The notes beneath the pieces were generated by a model, which was not told where the DNA came from, made no database searches, and saw only the letters and a list, made by a program, of their open reading frames with translations. A stretch of 64,000 nucleotides of DNA from positions 1-64,000 of the forward strand of contig CAISJJ010000250.1 in NCBI GenBank assembly GCA_903885595.1, in the 5' to 3' direction. Source of the stretch: an uncultured Bacteroidales bacterium (lineage in GTDB: Bacteria > Bacteroidota > Bacteroidia > Bacteroidales > FEN-979). Position numbers and translations under genes: made by a program. Shown here one piece after another: positions 9,971 through 19,653 of this stretch (the first letter of the stretch is position 1; every line of letters starts with the position of its first letter).

Positions 9971-11770
9971 TTATCCTTCCACACGGTAGTTGAATTCGGA
10001 AGACCGGTATGTTTCTTCAATGATCTTGCTATATTTTTCCATGATGAATTTACGCCTGAGTTTCAAAGTAGGTGAAATTTCACCTGATTCCGTGGACCAT
10101 AATGCATCTAAAAGTCTGATTTTCTTTATTTTTTCAGTTTGATCAAGATCAAGGTTAAATCGTTCCACTTCATGTTTGATCCGGCGGATAATTTTTGGAT
10201 TTTTCACCGCTTTTTCCCTTGAAACAAAAGCAATATGTTTGACTTCACACCAGTTTTTCAGATGTTCAAAATTCGGAATGATTAGGGCTGCTGCATAATT
10301 CCGGTTCTCCCCTACCACCATGATGTGTTCAATAAACGGTGATTCCTTGATCTTTTGTTCGATGGGCTGCGGGGCGATATATTTACCTCCCGAGGTTTTG
10401 AAAATTTCCTTTTTCCGGTCAGTTATTTTCAGAAATTTACCATCTTCGATTACACCAATATCGCCTGTATGAAACCAACCATCGGCATCAATCACCTCTG
10501 CTGTTTTTTCAGGACGGTTGAGATAACCCATCATAATGTTAGGTCCTTTGCATAATACCTCTCCATCTTCAGCAATTTTCATCTGGTTCCCTGTCAGCAA
10601 CGGTCCAACTGTGCCGAATTTCATGCAACCTGGTTCAAACCGGTAACAAGTTACGCCAGGAGAGGTTTCCGTGAGGCCATAAGCCTCCAGGATGGGTATC
10701 TTTGCAGCCCAGAAAATGCGCGCCAGCCGCGGATGCAGTGAAGCGCTGCCCGACACGATGAATTTTAGTTCTCCACCCAGCGCCGCACGCCATTTGCTAA
10801 AAACAAGCAGGTTGGCAATCATGAGTTTAACATCATAAATCCAACCCCGTGAATGGTCCAGTTCATATTTATGTCCCTGCCTCAGCGCCCAGAAAAACAA
10901 AATTTTCATCGGGAGGGGCAGCTTGCGCCCTTTGGTGACAATTTTGTTGTAAATTTTCTCGAAAACCCTGGGAACCGATGCAAATCCATGAGGTTTCACC
11001 TCTCTTATATACTCTCCCAGCTGGTCAATATCCTGAACGTAAAATATTGAAACGCCAAAGGACTGGTAAACATACCCTGCTGTTCGCTCATAAACATGAC
11101 AGAGCGGCAGGAAACTGATTGCACGGTCATGCATTTTAAGCGGCGGAATTTCTGCAAGGGCTTTGTAATTGGTTACAAAATTATTGTGCGAAGACATGAC
11201 TCCTTTCGGCCTTCCGGTAGTCCCGGAAGTATAAATGACCGTTGCCATGTCGCCTGGAAGAATGGATTGTTTGATTTTCTCTAGATCCCTGGGATCCGGG
11301 TACTTTTTGCCCAATTCAAGGATCTCATGCCAATTCCGGATCCCTTTGATGGGTTCGATTGAAAAAACTGCTTTCAACCCGGCGATCTCAGGTAATACCT
11401 TTTTTATCCTCTCATAAATTTCCTTGTCAGAGAATACCAGGTATTCAATTGCCGAATCATTAAAGATATAACGATAGTTTTCTTCACTGATGGTCGGATA
11501 AACCGGAATCTGAATAGCGCCGGTCTGAAGGATGCCCATGTCAAAAAAATTCCATTCAGGACAATTATTCATTACGGTGGCGATTCGGGTTCCTTTTGAA
11601 ACCCCAAGCGCCAGTAAACCCAAACTAATGAGGTCGCTGTATTGGATATATTCTTTGGCGGTAAAACGCACCCACTCCCCATCCTTTTTGATGTTGAAAA
11701 GGTCAGGAATGGAATTGTATTCATCCTTGTATAATTCCAGTAGATCGAATATCCTTGTGATTTGTTTCAT
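9971..11770 (-). CDS. long-chain acyl-CoA synthetase (AMP-binding)
   Basis: YTSGTTGRPKGVMSSHNN, YGLTETSPGV, GWFHTGDIG, ITDRKKEIFKTSGGKYIAPQPIE. Confidence 0.93.
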   Translation of the reverse strand: MKQITRIFDLLELYKDEYNSIPDLFNIKKDGEWVRFTAKEYIQYSDLISLGLLALGVSKGTRIATVMNNCPEWNFFDMGILQTGAIQIPVYPTISEENYRYIFNDSAIEYLVFSDKEIYERIKKVLPEIAGLKAVFSIEPIKGIRNWHEILELGKKYPDPRDLEKIKQSILPGDMATVIYTSGTTGRPKGVMSSHNNFVTNYKALAEIPPLKMHDRAISFLPLCHVYERTAGYVYQSFGVSIFYVQDIDQLGEYIREVKPHGFASVPRVFEKIYNKIVTKGRKLPLPMKILFFWALRQGHKYELDHSRGWIYDVKLMIANLLVFSKWRAALGGELKFIVSGSASLHPRLARIFWAAKIPILEAYGLTETSPGVTCYRFEPGCMKFGTVGPLLTGNQMKIAEDGEVLCKGPNIMMGYLNRPEKTAEVIDADGWFHTGDIGVIEDGKFLKITDRKKEIFKTSGGKYIAPQPIEQKIKESPFIEHIMVVGENRNYAAALIIPNFEHLKNWCEVKHIAFVSREKAVKNPKIIRRIKHEVERFNLDLDQTEKIKKIRLLDALWSTESGEISPTLKLRRKFIMEKYSKIIEETYRSSEFNYRVEG

Positions 11771-11796
11771 ACTATCCTAACGAAAAAAATATTTAT

Positions 11797-13563
11797 TTAT
11801 TCGAACAGTTTTGCAATTTTATCTTCATATTTTTTTGCGATCACATTACGCTTCAGCTTCATGGTCGGTGTGATTTCGCCGGAATCGAAGGTCCATTCGG
11901 TATCAAGCAGATCCCAGCTTTTAATTTTTTCGGTGTCCCCGAAACACTTGTTATACTTATCTACCTCCGTCTGAAAACGTTTCCTGATGCGGGGTAAATT
12001 GATCATTTCAATGTTCGTTGTGTATGGAATTTCTTTGACGGTACAATATGATTTCAGAAAATTAAAATCAGGAACGATAAGCGCACCCGCGAATTTTTGA
12101 TTTTCCCCAACAACAACAAGCTGGTCAATAAACAATGATTCCTTGAAAGTATCTTCGATCGGCTGCGGACTGACATATTTGCCAAAGGATGTTTTGAAGA
12201 GTTCCTTTTTCCTGCCCGTGATTTTCAGATGACCTTCCGGTTCAATGCGCCCAAGGTCACCGGTGTGGAACCATCCGTCAGGTCCTATCGCATCAGTTGT
12301 CATTTCCGGTTCTTTAAAATAGCCCAGCATGACATTTGGCCCTTTGCATAAAATTTCTCCATCATCGGCAATTTTAACCTGAACTCCCTTTAAAACCTTG
12401 CCAACTGTGCCAAACTTTAATCCGTTTTCGGTAAGGTCATTCACTGCAATAACCGGCGAAGTTTCTGTTAACCCGTACCCCTCCAGCACATTGATCCCGG
12501 CACAGGTAAACATCCTGGCCAACCGCGGTTGTAATGCGGCTCCACCAGAAATCACAAGGAGGTGCTTTCCTCCCAGTGCATCGCGCCATTTAGCATATAC
12601 AAGCTTGTCGTAAATTTTACGTTTCAGTTCATAAAACCATCCATTTGCGCCCTTTAGTTCATACCTCAATGCCAGGTGAAGCGCCCAGAAAAATATCCAG
12701 CGTTTTATACCTGTGAGTTTATGACCCGTGGCGAATAGTTTATCATAGATCTTCTCCAATAACCGGGGCACCGTGGACAAGATGTCCGGTTTAACATCTT
12801 TCATGTTATCGGTAATGGTCCCTAAATTCTCGGCATAGTAGATCGAAAATCCAAGGAACTGATAAACATAATTCAACATCCGTTCATACACATGGCATAA
12901 AGGCAGATAGCTCACTGCTTTTGCCTCTTCACCAAAAGGAGGGATATAGGCACAAACCTTGAAATTCGAAATAATGTTATGGTGTGTAAGCATGACACCT
13001 TTCGGATTGCCGGTAGTTCCTGACGTATAAATTATGGTGGCAACATCATCAGGTTTGACTGTTCCTTTTCTCAGCGTGAGGCCTTGTTTATCGGCATTTT
13101 GCCTGCCAAGTTCAATGAGTTCATTCAGATGCTTATGCTCATGATGGTCTTTGTATGTAAAAATCCCTTTGATATTGGTCATCTCGGGTAAGATATGATC
13201 AATTTTTCTCAGGAGTTCCTGTCCGGAAATGAAAACATAGGTCACCTCAGCATGACTCAGAATGTATTTATAATCCGATTCGCTGATCGTAGGATAAATC
13301 GGGACATGTATCGCCCCAACCTGGAGGATGGCCATATCCACAAAATTCCATTCAGCCCGGTTAGAGCTGATTTGTGCAATTTTATCACCCGGTTGAACGC
13401 CCAAAGCCAGGAATCCGTAACTTATATTGTCGACGATCTCCCTGTATTGTTTTATGCTGTATTTACACCATTCCCCATTTTCCTTGGATGCCACGACATC
13501 CTCTTTAGGTTTAAATGTAGCTTCATGATAAGGTAAAAGATCAAAGATCCGGGTAACTTCCAT
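11797..13563 (-). CDS. long-chain acyl-CoA synthetase (AMP-binding), paralogue of the downstream gene
   Basis: YTSGTTGNPKGVMLTHHN, YGLTETSPVI, GWFHTGDLG, ITGRKKELFKTSFGKYVSPQPIE. Confidence 0.93.
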   Translation of the reverse strand: MEVTRIFDLLPYHEATFKPKEDVVASKENGEWCKYSIKQYREIVDNISYGFLALGVQPGDKIAQISSNRAEWNFVDMAILQVGAIHVPIYPTISESDYKYILSHAEVTYVFISGQELLRKIDHILPEMTNIKGIFTYKDHHEHKHLNELIELGRQNADKQGLTLRKGTVKPDDVATIIYTSGTTGNPKGVMLTHHNIISNFKVCAYIPPFGEEAKAVSYLPLCHVYERMLNYVYQFLGFSIYYAENLGTITDNMKDVKPDILSTVPRLLEKIYDKLFATGHKLTGIKRWIFFWALHLALRYELKGANGWFYELKRKIYDKLVYAKWRDALGGKHLLVISGGAALQPRLARMFTCAGINVLEGYGLTETSPVIAVNDLTENGLKFGTVGKVLKGVQVKIADDGEILCKGPNVMLGYFKEPEMTTDAIGPDGWFHTGDLGRIEPEGHLKITGRKKELFKTSFGKYVSPQPIEDTFKESLFIDQLVVVGENQKFAGALIVPDFNFLKSYCTVKEIPYTTNIEMINLPRIRKRFQTEVDKYNKCFGDTEKIKSWDLLDTEWTFDSGEITPTMKLKRNVIAKKYEDKIAKLFE

Positions 13564-13688
13564 AATAATTTCTATTACATGACGTACAAATGAGAATTTT
13601 AATGCAATGATAAAGAAAAAACAACGTGTTAGCGAAAAACGAGGTTATGAAAGAAGAAAATATACAACACCGTGTGCCGGTATGCATA

Positions 13689-14450
13689 TCAGAGAATTTT
13701 GTGAAAATTTACTGCACTGGCCTGTGCAGTAGGCATCAGAACGAGTTCGTTTATATTGACATGTGAAGGGAGCGTGGTGACATAAAAAACTACATTGGCT
13801 ACATCATTCGCCGAAAGTGGAGTAAATCCATTGTAAACCATCTCGGCCCGCTCCTTATCCCCTTTGAAACGCACCAATGAAAATTCGGTGTTGGCGGCCC
13901 CTGGCGCAATATGTGTGACTTTTATGTTATGAGCGAGCAGATCGATGCGTGTACTTTTACTGATGGCGTCGACAGCAAATTTTGACCCGCTGTAAACATT
14001 ACCCATAGGATACACCTCTTTGCCTGCCACCGATCCTATATTAATGATGTGTCCCTGGTTGCGGGCCACCATCAGCGGCGCAACAGAACGGGTCATATAC
14101 AATAATCCTTTGATATTGGTATCGATCATGCGATCCCAGTCTTCAACCACCCCTTTATGAATGGGATCGAGTCCGACTGCAAGGCCTGCATTGTTAATCA
14201 GGATATCTATCTTTCTCCAGTATTCCGGAAGTGTTTCAATCGCTTCTTCCACCTGTTTATGCTTCCTTACATCAAAAACCAGCGGGAACACTTCAACATT
14301 CCAGCTATTAATCAGCTCTTTGGTCAGTTCATCCAATAATGCTTCCCGGCGGCCTGTAATGATCAGGCTGTGTCCGTTCTCTGCGAATTTCCGGGCAATC
14401 GCCGCTCCAAAACCTGAAGTGGCGCCGGTAATGAATACGATTTTTTTCAT
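13689..14450 (-). CDS. SDR family NAD(P)-dependent oxidoreductase (YdfG-like)
   Basis: FITGATSGFGAAIARKFAENGH, NNAGLAVGLDP, YSGSKFAVDAISKS. Confidence 0.9.
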   Translation of the reverse strand: MKKIVFITGATSGFGAAIARKFAENGHSLIITGRREALLDELTKELINSWNVEVFPLVFDVRKHKQVEEAIETLPEYWRKIDILINNAGLAVGLDPIHKGVVEDWDRMIDTNIKGLLYMTRSVAPLMVARNQGHIINIGSVAGKEVYPMGNVYSGSKFAVDAISKSTRIDLLAHNIKVTHIAPGAANTEFSLVRFKGDKERAEMVYNGFTPLSANDVANVVFYVTTLPSHVNINELVLMPTAQASAVNFHKIL

Positions 14451-14471
14451 TTGGGTTGGTTAAATATTAAA

Positions 14472-14543
14472 TAGCGAGGTAGCGAGGTAGCGAGGTAGCG
14501 AGGTAGCGAGGTAGCGAGGTAGCGAGGTAGCGAGGTAGCGAAA
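14472..14543. repeat. TAGCGAGG octamer tandem array (8 perfect units + TAGCGAAA)
   Basis: directly visible, (TAGCGAGG)x8 then TAGCGAAA, just beyond the purL 3' end. Confidence 0.97.
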
Positions 14544-14550
14544 TTATCTT

Positions 14551-17500
14551 CTATATTTTTGAATTTTGATCTTTGATCTTTGATTTTTCCTTTACCCATT
14601 CCCGTGCATTCACAAACGCTTCAATCCAGGGTGCTACTTCATCTGTTTTCCTGTCACCGGGATAGTATGCCCACTGCCAGGACAGCACTGAATCTTCCAG
14701 GTGCGGCATGATAGCCAGGTGACGCCCGTCGTTCGATGCGATACAAGCGGCATCGAATTGCGAACCGTTTGGGTTCCCGGGATATTCATGACAGCTGAAT
14801 TTCGCCGGAATATGATACTGATGCTCCGGTCCGGGGAAATTGAACTTACCCTCGCCATGGGCAACCCAGATCCCCAGTTTAGATCCCGCAAGTGAATGCA
14901 ACATCACTGAATGGTTTTCGACAACATCCAATCCAACAAAAGCGCATTCATATTTATGCGAATCATTCCATGACATCTTTGGGTGCTGGTTCATTTCAGC
15001 TTTTGGATGGTAAATTTCCGGATATATCAGACCCAATTCAACCAGCAACTGGCAACCGTTGCAAACCCCAAGGCTCAGGGTATCCTCTCGCCTGAAATAG
15101 TTTGTCAGGGCCTGGTTAGCTTTTTCATTAAAGAGAAATGCCCCTGCCCAGCCTTTGGCCGATCCGAGTACGTCAGAATTTGAAAACCCGCCAACAAAGG
15201 CAATCAGGTTTACATCTTCCAGATTTTCACGCCCGGAGATGAGATCGGTCATATGCACATCCTTCACATCAAATCCGGCCAGGTACAATGCCCAGGCCAT
15301 ATCGCGATCGCGGTTTACCCCTTTTTCCCTGATAATGGCCGCTCTGATTCCCGTTTTCGTACGCCGGCGTGAATCGATCGCATATTGTCCAAAAGTACCG
15401 GTAAATGATTTGGTAAACCTGAACTGTAATGGTTGCTGTTTGTAATGTGTAAACCGCTCAAGGGCAGGCTTTGCGCCTGATTGTCTGCGGTCAAGCAGGT
15501 AAGAAGTTCTGAACCAGGCATCACGCATTGAATCTATGTCGAATGAATGATGGTCGGAGCCATTGGTAATGGCAATGGTTCTTTCCTGGTTGATTGAACC
15601 AATCCTGACGAAATCAATCCTTGCCAGTTTCATGATATCCTGAACTGCTTCCACATCCGTGACCTGGATGACGATCCCCGGATTCTCACTGAAAAGCAAC
15701 CTGATGTTATCGCGTTCCTCCATCTGGGTCAGGTCAGCATCCATGCCAAAATCAACATTAGCAAATGTCATCTCCAGCAAGGTCGTGATCAGTCCTCCTG
15801 CAGAAATGTCGTGACCGGCCAGGATCAGGTTATCGCGGATCATCAGCTGCACGGCCTCAAAAGCCCTGATAAAATATCCTGAATCTTTTACCGTGGGAGC
15901 TTCATTCCCGATTGTATTGACCACCTGGGCAAAACTGCTTCCGCCCAGTTTCAGGGAATCCCTTGAAAAATTGATGTAAAGCAACTGGGAACCAGGTTCA
16001 TTGATCAGAACCGGGCTGATCACTTTCTTCACATCCGAAACTTCAGCAACCGCAGAAATGATAACGGTTCCGGGCGATAATACCATCGTTCCATCCGGGT
16101 ACTTCTGGGTCATTGACAATGAATCCTTGCCAGTCGGAATGTTGATCCCCAGTTCAATTGCAAAATCACTGACGGCCTTGACTGCGGCATAAAGCCGGGC
16201 ATCCTCACCCGGATTTCTACATGGCCACATCCAGTTTGCTGAGAGTGAAACGCCTTTCAGTCCATGGGTCAGTGGCGCCCAAACCAGGTTGGTAAGCGCT
16301 TCGGCAATCGAAAGACGCGATCCTGCTGCCGGATCGATCAAGGCTGCAACCGGTGCATGGCCAAGGGAAGTTGCGATTCCCCTGACGCCGGTATAATCGA
16401 GCGCCACAACCCCCAGGTTATTCAGTGGGAGTTGAACTGTTCCGCATGTCTGCTGCATTGCAATTTTTCCGGAAACAGCACGGTCAACCTTGTTGGTAAG
16501 CCAATCTTTGCAAGCCACTGATTCCATTTGTAAAACAGCTTCAAGATAGGTTACAAGCAGGTTTGGTTTATAGGGTAGTTGTGAATAGATTGTCGGATAG
16601 GACAAGTCCCGAAGGATCGTTTTGGGAGGTTTTCCAAAGAAATCCTCCAGTTTAAGATTAATGGGTTTGCTGTCGTTTTTCCGGTCGTGGAAAACAAGCA
16701 GTTGATCGGCCGTTGTTTTACCGGCTTCGTATAACGGCGCCCGCTCACGGAGTGCAATTCTTTCAAGCATGGAGAGGTCTTTCTCACCGATCACGAGCCC
16801 CATTCGCTCCTGTGACTCATTACTGATGATCTCCCGGGCTGATAAAGTTGGATCTCCCACAGGAAGTGCATCAATATGGATGGTCCCGCCGGTATTCTCC
16901 ACAAGTTCTGAAAGGGAATTGAGGTGTCCTCCTGCTCCATGGTCATGGATCGATACGATGGGATTGTGGTCCATTTCGGTCATGGCCCTGATGGCATTGA
17001 AGACCCGCTTCTGCATCTCGGGGTTCGATCGCTGCACGGCATTCAGTTCAATGGAATTGCCGTATTCGCCGGTTGCAACCGATGAAACAGCTCCTCCTCC
17101 CATGCCGATCCGGTAATTATCGCCACCGAGAACGATGATATGCTGCCCCCCTTCGGGGTTTTCCTTGAGGCTGTCTGCTTTCCGTGCAAACCCGATTCCG
17201 CCGGCCTGCATGATAACCTTATCAAATCCGAATGTCTTCCCGTTTTCTTCATGCTCAAAGGTCAGCAGCGATCCGCAGATCAGGGGTTGTCCGAATTTAT
17301 TGCCGAAGTCACTCGCGCCATTGGATGCCTTTATAAGGATCTCCTCAGGAGTCTTATATAGCCATGGTCGGGCTTCAATCGCTTTTTCCCATGAACGGCC
17401 ACCCTCAAGCCGGGGATAGGAGGTCATATACACAGCTGTTCCGGCCAGGGGAATGCTCCCCTTCCCGCCGGCCATCCGATCGCGGATCTCGCCTCCGGAG

Positions 17501-18348
17501 CCGGTAGCAGCGCCATTGAATGGTTCGACTGTGGTAGGAAAGTTATGGGTTTCAGCTTTCAGGGATATGACAGAACTGATATCCCGGATGGTGAAAAAAT
17601 CGGCTACATGCTGCCGTACGGGTGCAAATTGCTCTATTTCAGGTCCCAGGATAAATGCGACATTGTCTTTATAGGCAGATACGATGAAGTTTGGATGTTC
17701 CCTGGCGGTTTTTTTAATCATTGAAAAGAGCGATTCAGGCATTTCCTTCCCATCAATGATGAAAGTCCCGTTGAAAATTTTATGCCTGCAATGCTCTGAA
17801 TTAACCTGTGAAAACCCAAAGACCTCGCTATCGGTAAGTTTCCTGTTGAGCTTATGAGACAGGCCGATGAGGTATTGAATCTCTTCGTTGCTCAGCGCCA
17901 ATCCTTCCCTGGTATTGTAGGCGGCAATATCCTCAATAAACAGAACCGGATCCGGATTGTGCAGGATATGAAATATCTCCTGATTCAGTCCTTCATAAAC
18001 ATGTTGGAGCATGGGATCGAATTTCGGGACACGGGACACGGGACGCGGGAATGAAGAAATTTTACCTTCTTTTCCATCTTCACTCGTAAATCGTAAATCG
18101 TAAATCGTAAATTCTTCTATACGAAGTATTCCCGCAATTCCCATGTTCTGCGTGATCTCCACTGCATTGGTACTCCAGGGGGTGATCATTTCCCGCCGGG
18201 GGCCAATAAAGCTACCCTTCAAAACAGATTCGGCGATGCATTCTGCATCGCCGAACAGCCAGATTAATTTATTCAGGTCTTTTTCGCCAGGTTTTTCATG
18301 GCTTTCCACTGCATAAAAATGCTCGGAATTTTTAAAATATGTTATCAT
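14551..18348 (-). CDS. purL: phosphoribosylformylglycinamidine synthase (single-chain)
   Basis: 1265 aa; SEHCRHKIFNG, LKAETHNFPTTVEPFNGAATGSGGEIRD, DHGAGGHLNSLSELVE, C-terminal glutaminase GVCNGCQLLVELGL...PEIYHP. Confidence 0.95.
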   Translation of the reverse strand: MITYFKNSEHFYAVESHEKPGEKDLNKLIWLFGDAECIAESVLKGSFIGPRREMITPWSTNAVEITQNMGIAGILRIEEFTIYDLRFTSEDGKEGKISSFPRPVSRVPKFDPMLQHVYEGLNQEIFHILHNPDPVLFIEDIAAYNTREGLALSNEEIQYLIGLSHKLNRKLTDSEVFGFSQVNSEHCRHKIFNGTFIIDGKEMPESLFSMIKKTAREHPNFIVSAYKDNVAFILGPEIEQFAPVRQHVADFFTIRDISSVISLKAETHNFPTTVEPFNGAATGSGGEIRDRMAGGKGSIPLAGTAVYMTSYPRLEGGRSWEKAIEARPWLYKTPEEILIKASNGASDFGNKFGQPLICGSLLTFEHEENGKTFGFDKVIMQAGGIGFARKADSLKENPEGGQHIIVLGGDNYRIGMGGGAVSSVATGEYGNSIELNAVQRSNPEMQKRVFNAIRAMTEMDHNPIVSIHDHGAGGHLNSLSELVENTGGTIHIDALPVGDPTLSAREIISNESQERMGLVIGEKDLSMLERIALRERAPLYEAGKTTADQLLVFHDRKNDSKPINLKLEDFFGKPPKTILRDLSYPTIYSQLPYKPNLLVTYLEAVLQMESVACKDWLTNKVDRAVSGKIAMQQTCGTVQLPLNNLGVVALDYTGVRGIATSLGHAPVAALIDPAAGSRLSIAEALTNLVWAPLTHGLKGVSLSANWMWPCRNPGEDARLYAAVKAVSDFAIELGINIPTGKDSLSMTQKYPDGTMVLSPGTVIISAVAEVSDVKKVISPVLINEPGSQLLYINFSRDSLKLGGSSFAQVVNTIGNEAPTVKDSGYFIRAFEAVQLMIRDNLILAGHDISAGGLITTLLEMTFANVDFGMDADLTQMEERDNIRLLFSENPGIVIQVTDVEAVQDIMKLARIDFVRIGSINQERTIAITNGSDHHSFDIDSMRDAWFRTSYLLDRRQSGAKPALERFTHYKQQPLQFRFTKSFTGTFGQYAIDSRRRTKTGIRAAIIREKGVNRDRDMAWALYLAGFDVKDVHMTDLISGRENLEDVNLIAFVGGFSNSDVLGSAKGWAGAFLFNEKANQALTNYFRREDTLSLGVCNGCQLLVELGLIYPEIYHPKAEMNQHPKMSWNDSHKYECAFVGLDVVENHSVMLHSLAGSKLGIWVAHGEGKFNFPGPEHQYHIPAKFSCHEYPGNPNGSQFDAACIASNDGRHLAIMPHLEDSVLSWQWAYYPGDRKTDEVAPWIEAFVNAREWVKEKSKIKDQNSKI
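18025..18112. repeat. in-frame heptamer repeats inside purL: CGGGACA-type and CGTAAAT x4
   Basis: cgggacacgggacacgggacgcggg (18025 onward) and cgtaaatcgtaaatcgtaaatcgtaaat (18085-18112). Confidence 0.9.
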
Positions 18349-18356
18349 GTTAATGA

Positions 18357-18418
18357 AAATTCAAAATGCAAAATTCAAAATGCAAAGTGCAAAAATTCGG
18401 TATTCGATATTCGATATT
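18357..18418. repeat. heptamer array AAAATTC/AAAATGC followed by GRTATTC x3
   Basis: aaaattc aaaatgc aaaattc aaaatgc aaagtgc aaaaattc ggtattc gatattc gatattc. Confidence 0.85.
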
Positions 18419-18422
18419 CATT

Positions 18423-19358
18423 TTAATTTGTCAGAAAGCGCTCTGCTTCAATTGCCGCCATACACCCGGTGCCTGCTGCGGTTATTGCCTGGCGGTAATG
18501 ATGATCCTGAACGTCGCCTGCTGCATATATACCAGGAACGCTGGTTTGTGTGGTTCCCGGTTTTGTAATAACGTAATATTGGTCATCTAACTCAAGCTTG
18601 CCGACAAACATTTCAGTATTGGGTTTATGGCCGATGGCCACGAAGAATCCCGTCACCTGTAAGTCTCTGGACTCGCCGGTTTTAACATTGCGAACGCGAA
18701 CCCCGGTAACGCCGCTTTCATCACCCAGGACATTCTCCGGGGCTGCGTTCCATACCATTTCAATATTTGGTGTATTAAGAACCTTATGCTGCATGGCTTT
18801 TGAAGCGCGCAGTTCATCACGGCGGTGGATCATATAGACTTTTTTGCAGAGTTTTGCAAGATAAGTAGCCTCCTCAGCAGCAGTATCGCCTCCACCAACG
18901 ATGGCCACATCCTGACCCCGGTAAAAGAATCCATCACATGTTGCACAACCTGAAACGCCCATGCCCATGAATTTCTTCTCCGATTCCATTCCCAACCATT
19001 TGGCGGATGCTCCGGTTGCGATAATCACGGTTTCTGCAACAATGGTTTTACCATCATCCGCCCTGACAATAAATGGCCGGTTGGAAAAATCGACTTCTGT
19101 AACAACACCGAACCTAACCTGAGTTCCAAACCGTTCGGCTTGTTGCTTGAATTCTTCCATCATTACCGGTCCGGTTATTCCTTTGGGATACCCTGGAAAA
19201 TTATCAACCTCGGTTGTAATGGTTAATTGTCCTCCCGGTTGCATTCCCTGGTACATCACGGGTTTAAGATCTGCCCTGGCAGCATAAATAGCTGCTGTAT
19301 ATCCGGCCGGACCTGATCCAATGATCAGGCAGCGGACATTTTCCTTATTTTCGTTCAT
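18423..19358 (-). CDS. trxB: thioredoxin-disulfide reductase
   Basis: CLIIGSGPAGYTAAIYAARA, SGCATCDGFFYRGQDVAIVGGGDTAAEEA, GIYAAGDVQDHHYRQAITAAGTGCMAA; start assigned at MNENKENVR. Confidence 0.95.
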   Translation of the reverse strand: MNENKENVRCLIIGSGPAGYTAAIYAARADLKPVMYQGMQPGGQLTITTEVDNFPGYPKGITGPVMMEEFKQQAERFGTQVRFGVVTEVDFSNRPFIVRADDGKTIVAETVIIATGASAKWLGMESEKKFMGMGVSGCATCDGFFYRGQDVAIVGGGDTAAEEATYLAKLCKKVYMIHRRDELRASKAMQHKVLNTPNIEMVWNAAPENVLGDESGVTGVRVRNVKTGESRDLQVTGFFVAIGHKPNTEMFVGKLELDDQYYVITKPGTTQTSVPGIYAAGDVQDHHYRQAITAAGTGCMAAIEAERFLTN

Positions 19359-19427
19359 AAAATTTATTTTGAACCACAAAAATAGAAAAAAATGGCACAT
19401 CCCCGGAATTTGAATTTGAAATGAAGG

Positions 19428-19457
19428 TTGGATGGATCAAAATTTTACTTAAGTTTG
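19428..19457 (+). promoter_or_regulatory. putative promoter for tRNA-Pro (-33 TTG / -7 TAAGTTTG)
   Basis: TTG at 19428-19430, 19-nt spacer, TAAGTTTG at 19450-19457 (TAnnTTTG consensus); about 35 nt before the tRNA. Confidence 0.6.
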
Positions 19458-19491
19458 CAGCCTCAAATCCGGGAATGATTCCGGAATCAAT

Positions 19492-19565
19492 CGGGGTGTG
19501 GCGCAGTTGGCTAGCGTACTTGCATGGGGTGCAAGGGGTCGGAAGTTCGAGTCTTCTCACCCCGA
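19492..19565 (+). tRNA. tRNA-Pro (anticodon GGG)
   Basis: CGGGGTG...CACCCCG acceptor stem, anticodon arm CTTGC-ATGGGGT-GCAAG (GGG), T-arm GAAGTTCGAGTCTTC; no encoded CCA. Confidence 0.93.
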
Positions 19566-19577
19566 CTTAGAAAGACA

Positions 19578-19614
19578 AGGGTTTCAGACTATTCAGGTTT
19601 GAGACCCTTTTCTC
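19578..19614 (+). terminator. rho-independent-like terminator after tRNA-Pro
   Basis: AGGGTTTCA...TGAGACCCT stem followed by TTTTCTCTTT. Confidence 0.7.
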
Positions 19615-19653
19615 TTTATACAAACACTTTACAAACAAAATGTGATTTTCCCT

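Noticed and set aside
14472-14543. CRISPR-like array
   Set aside because: Units are contiguous 8-mers with no spacers and no cas genes in the window
19345-19560. 71-aa minus ORF over the tRNA
   Set aside because: Overlaps tRNA-Pro and the trxB start; spurious
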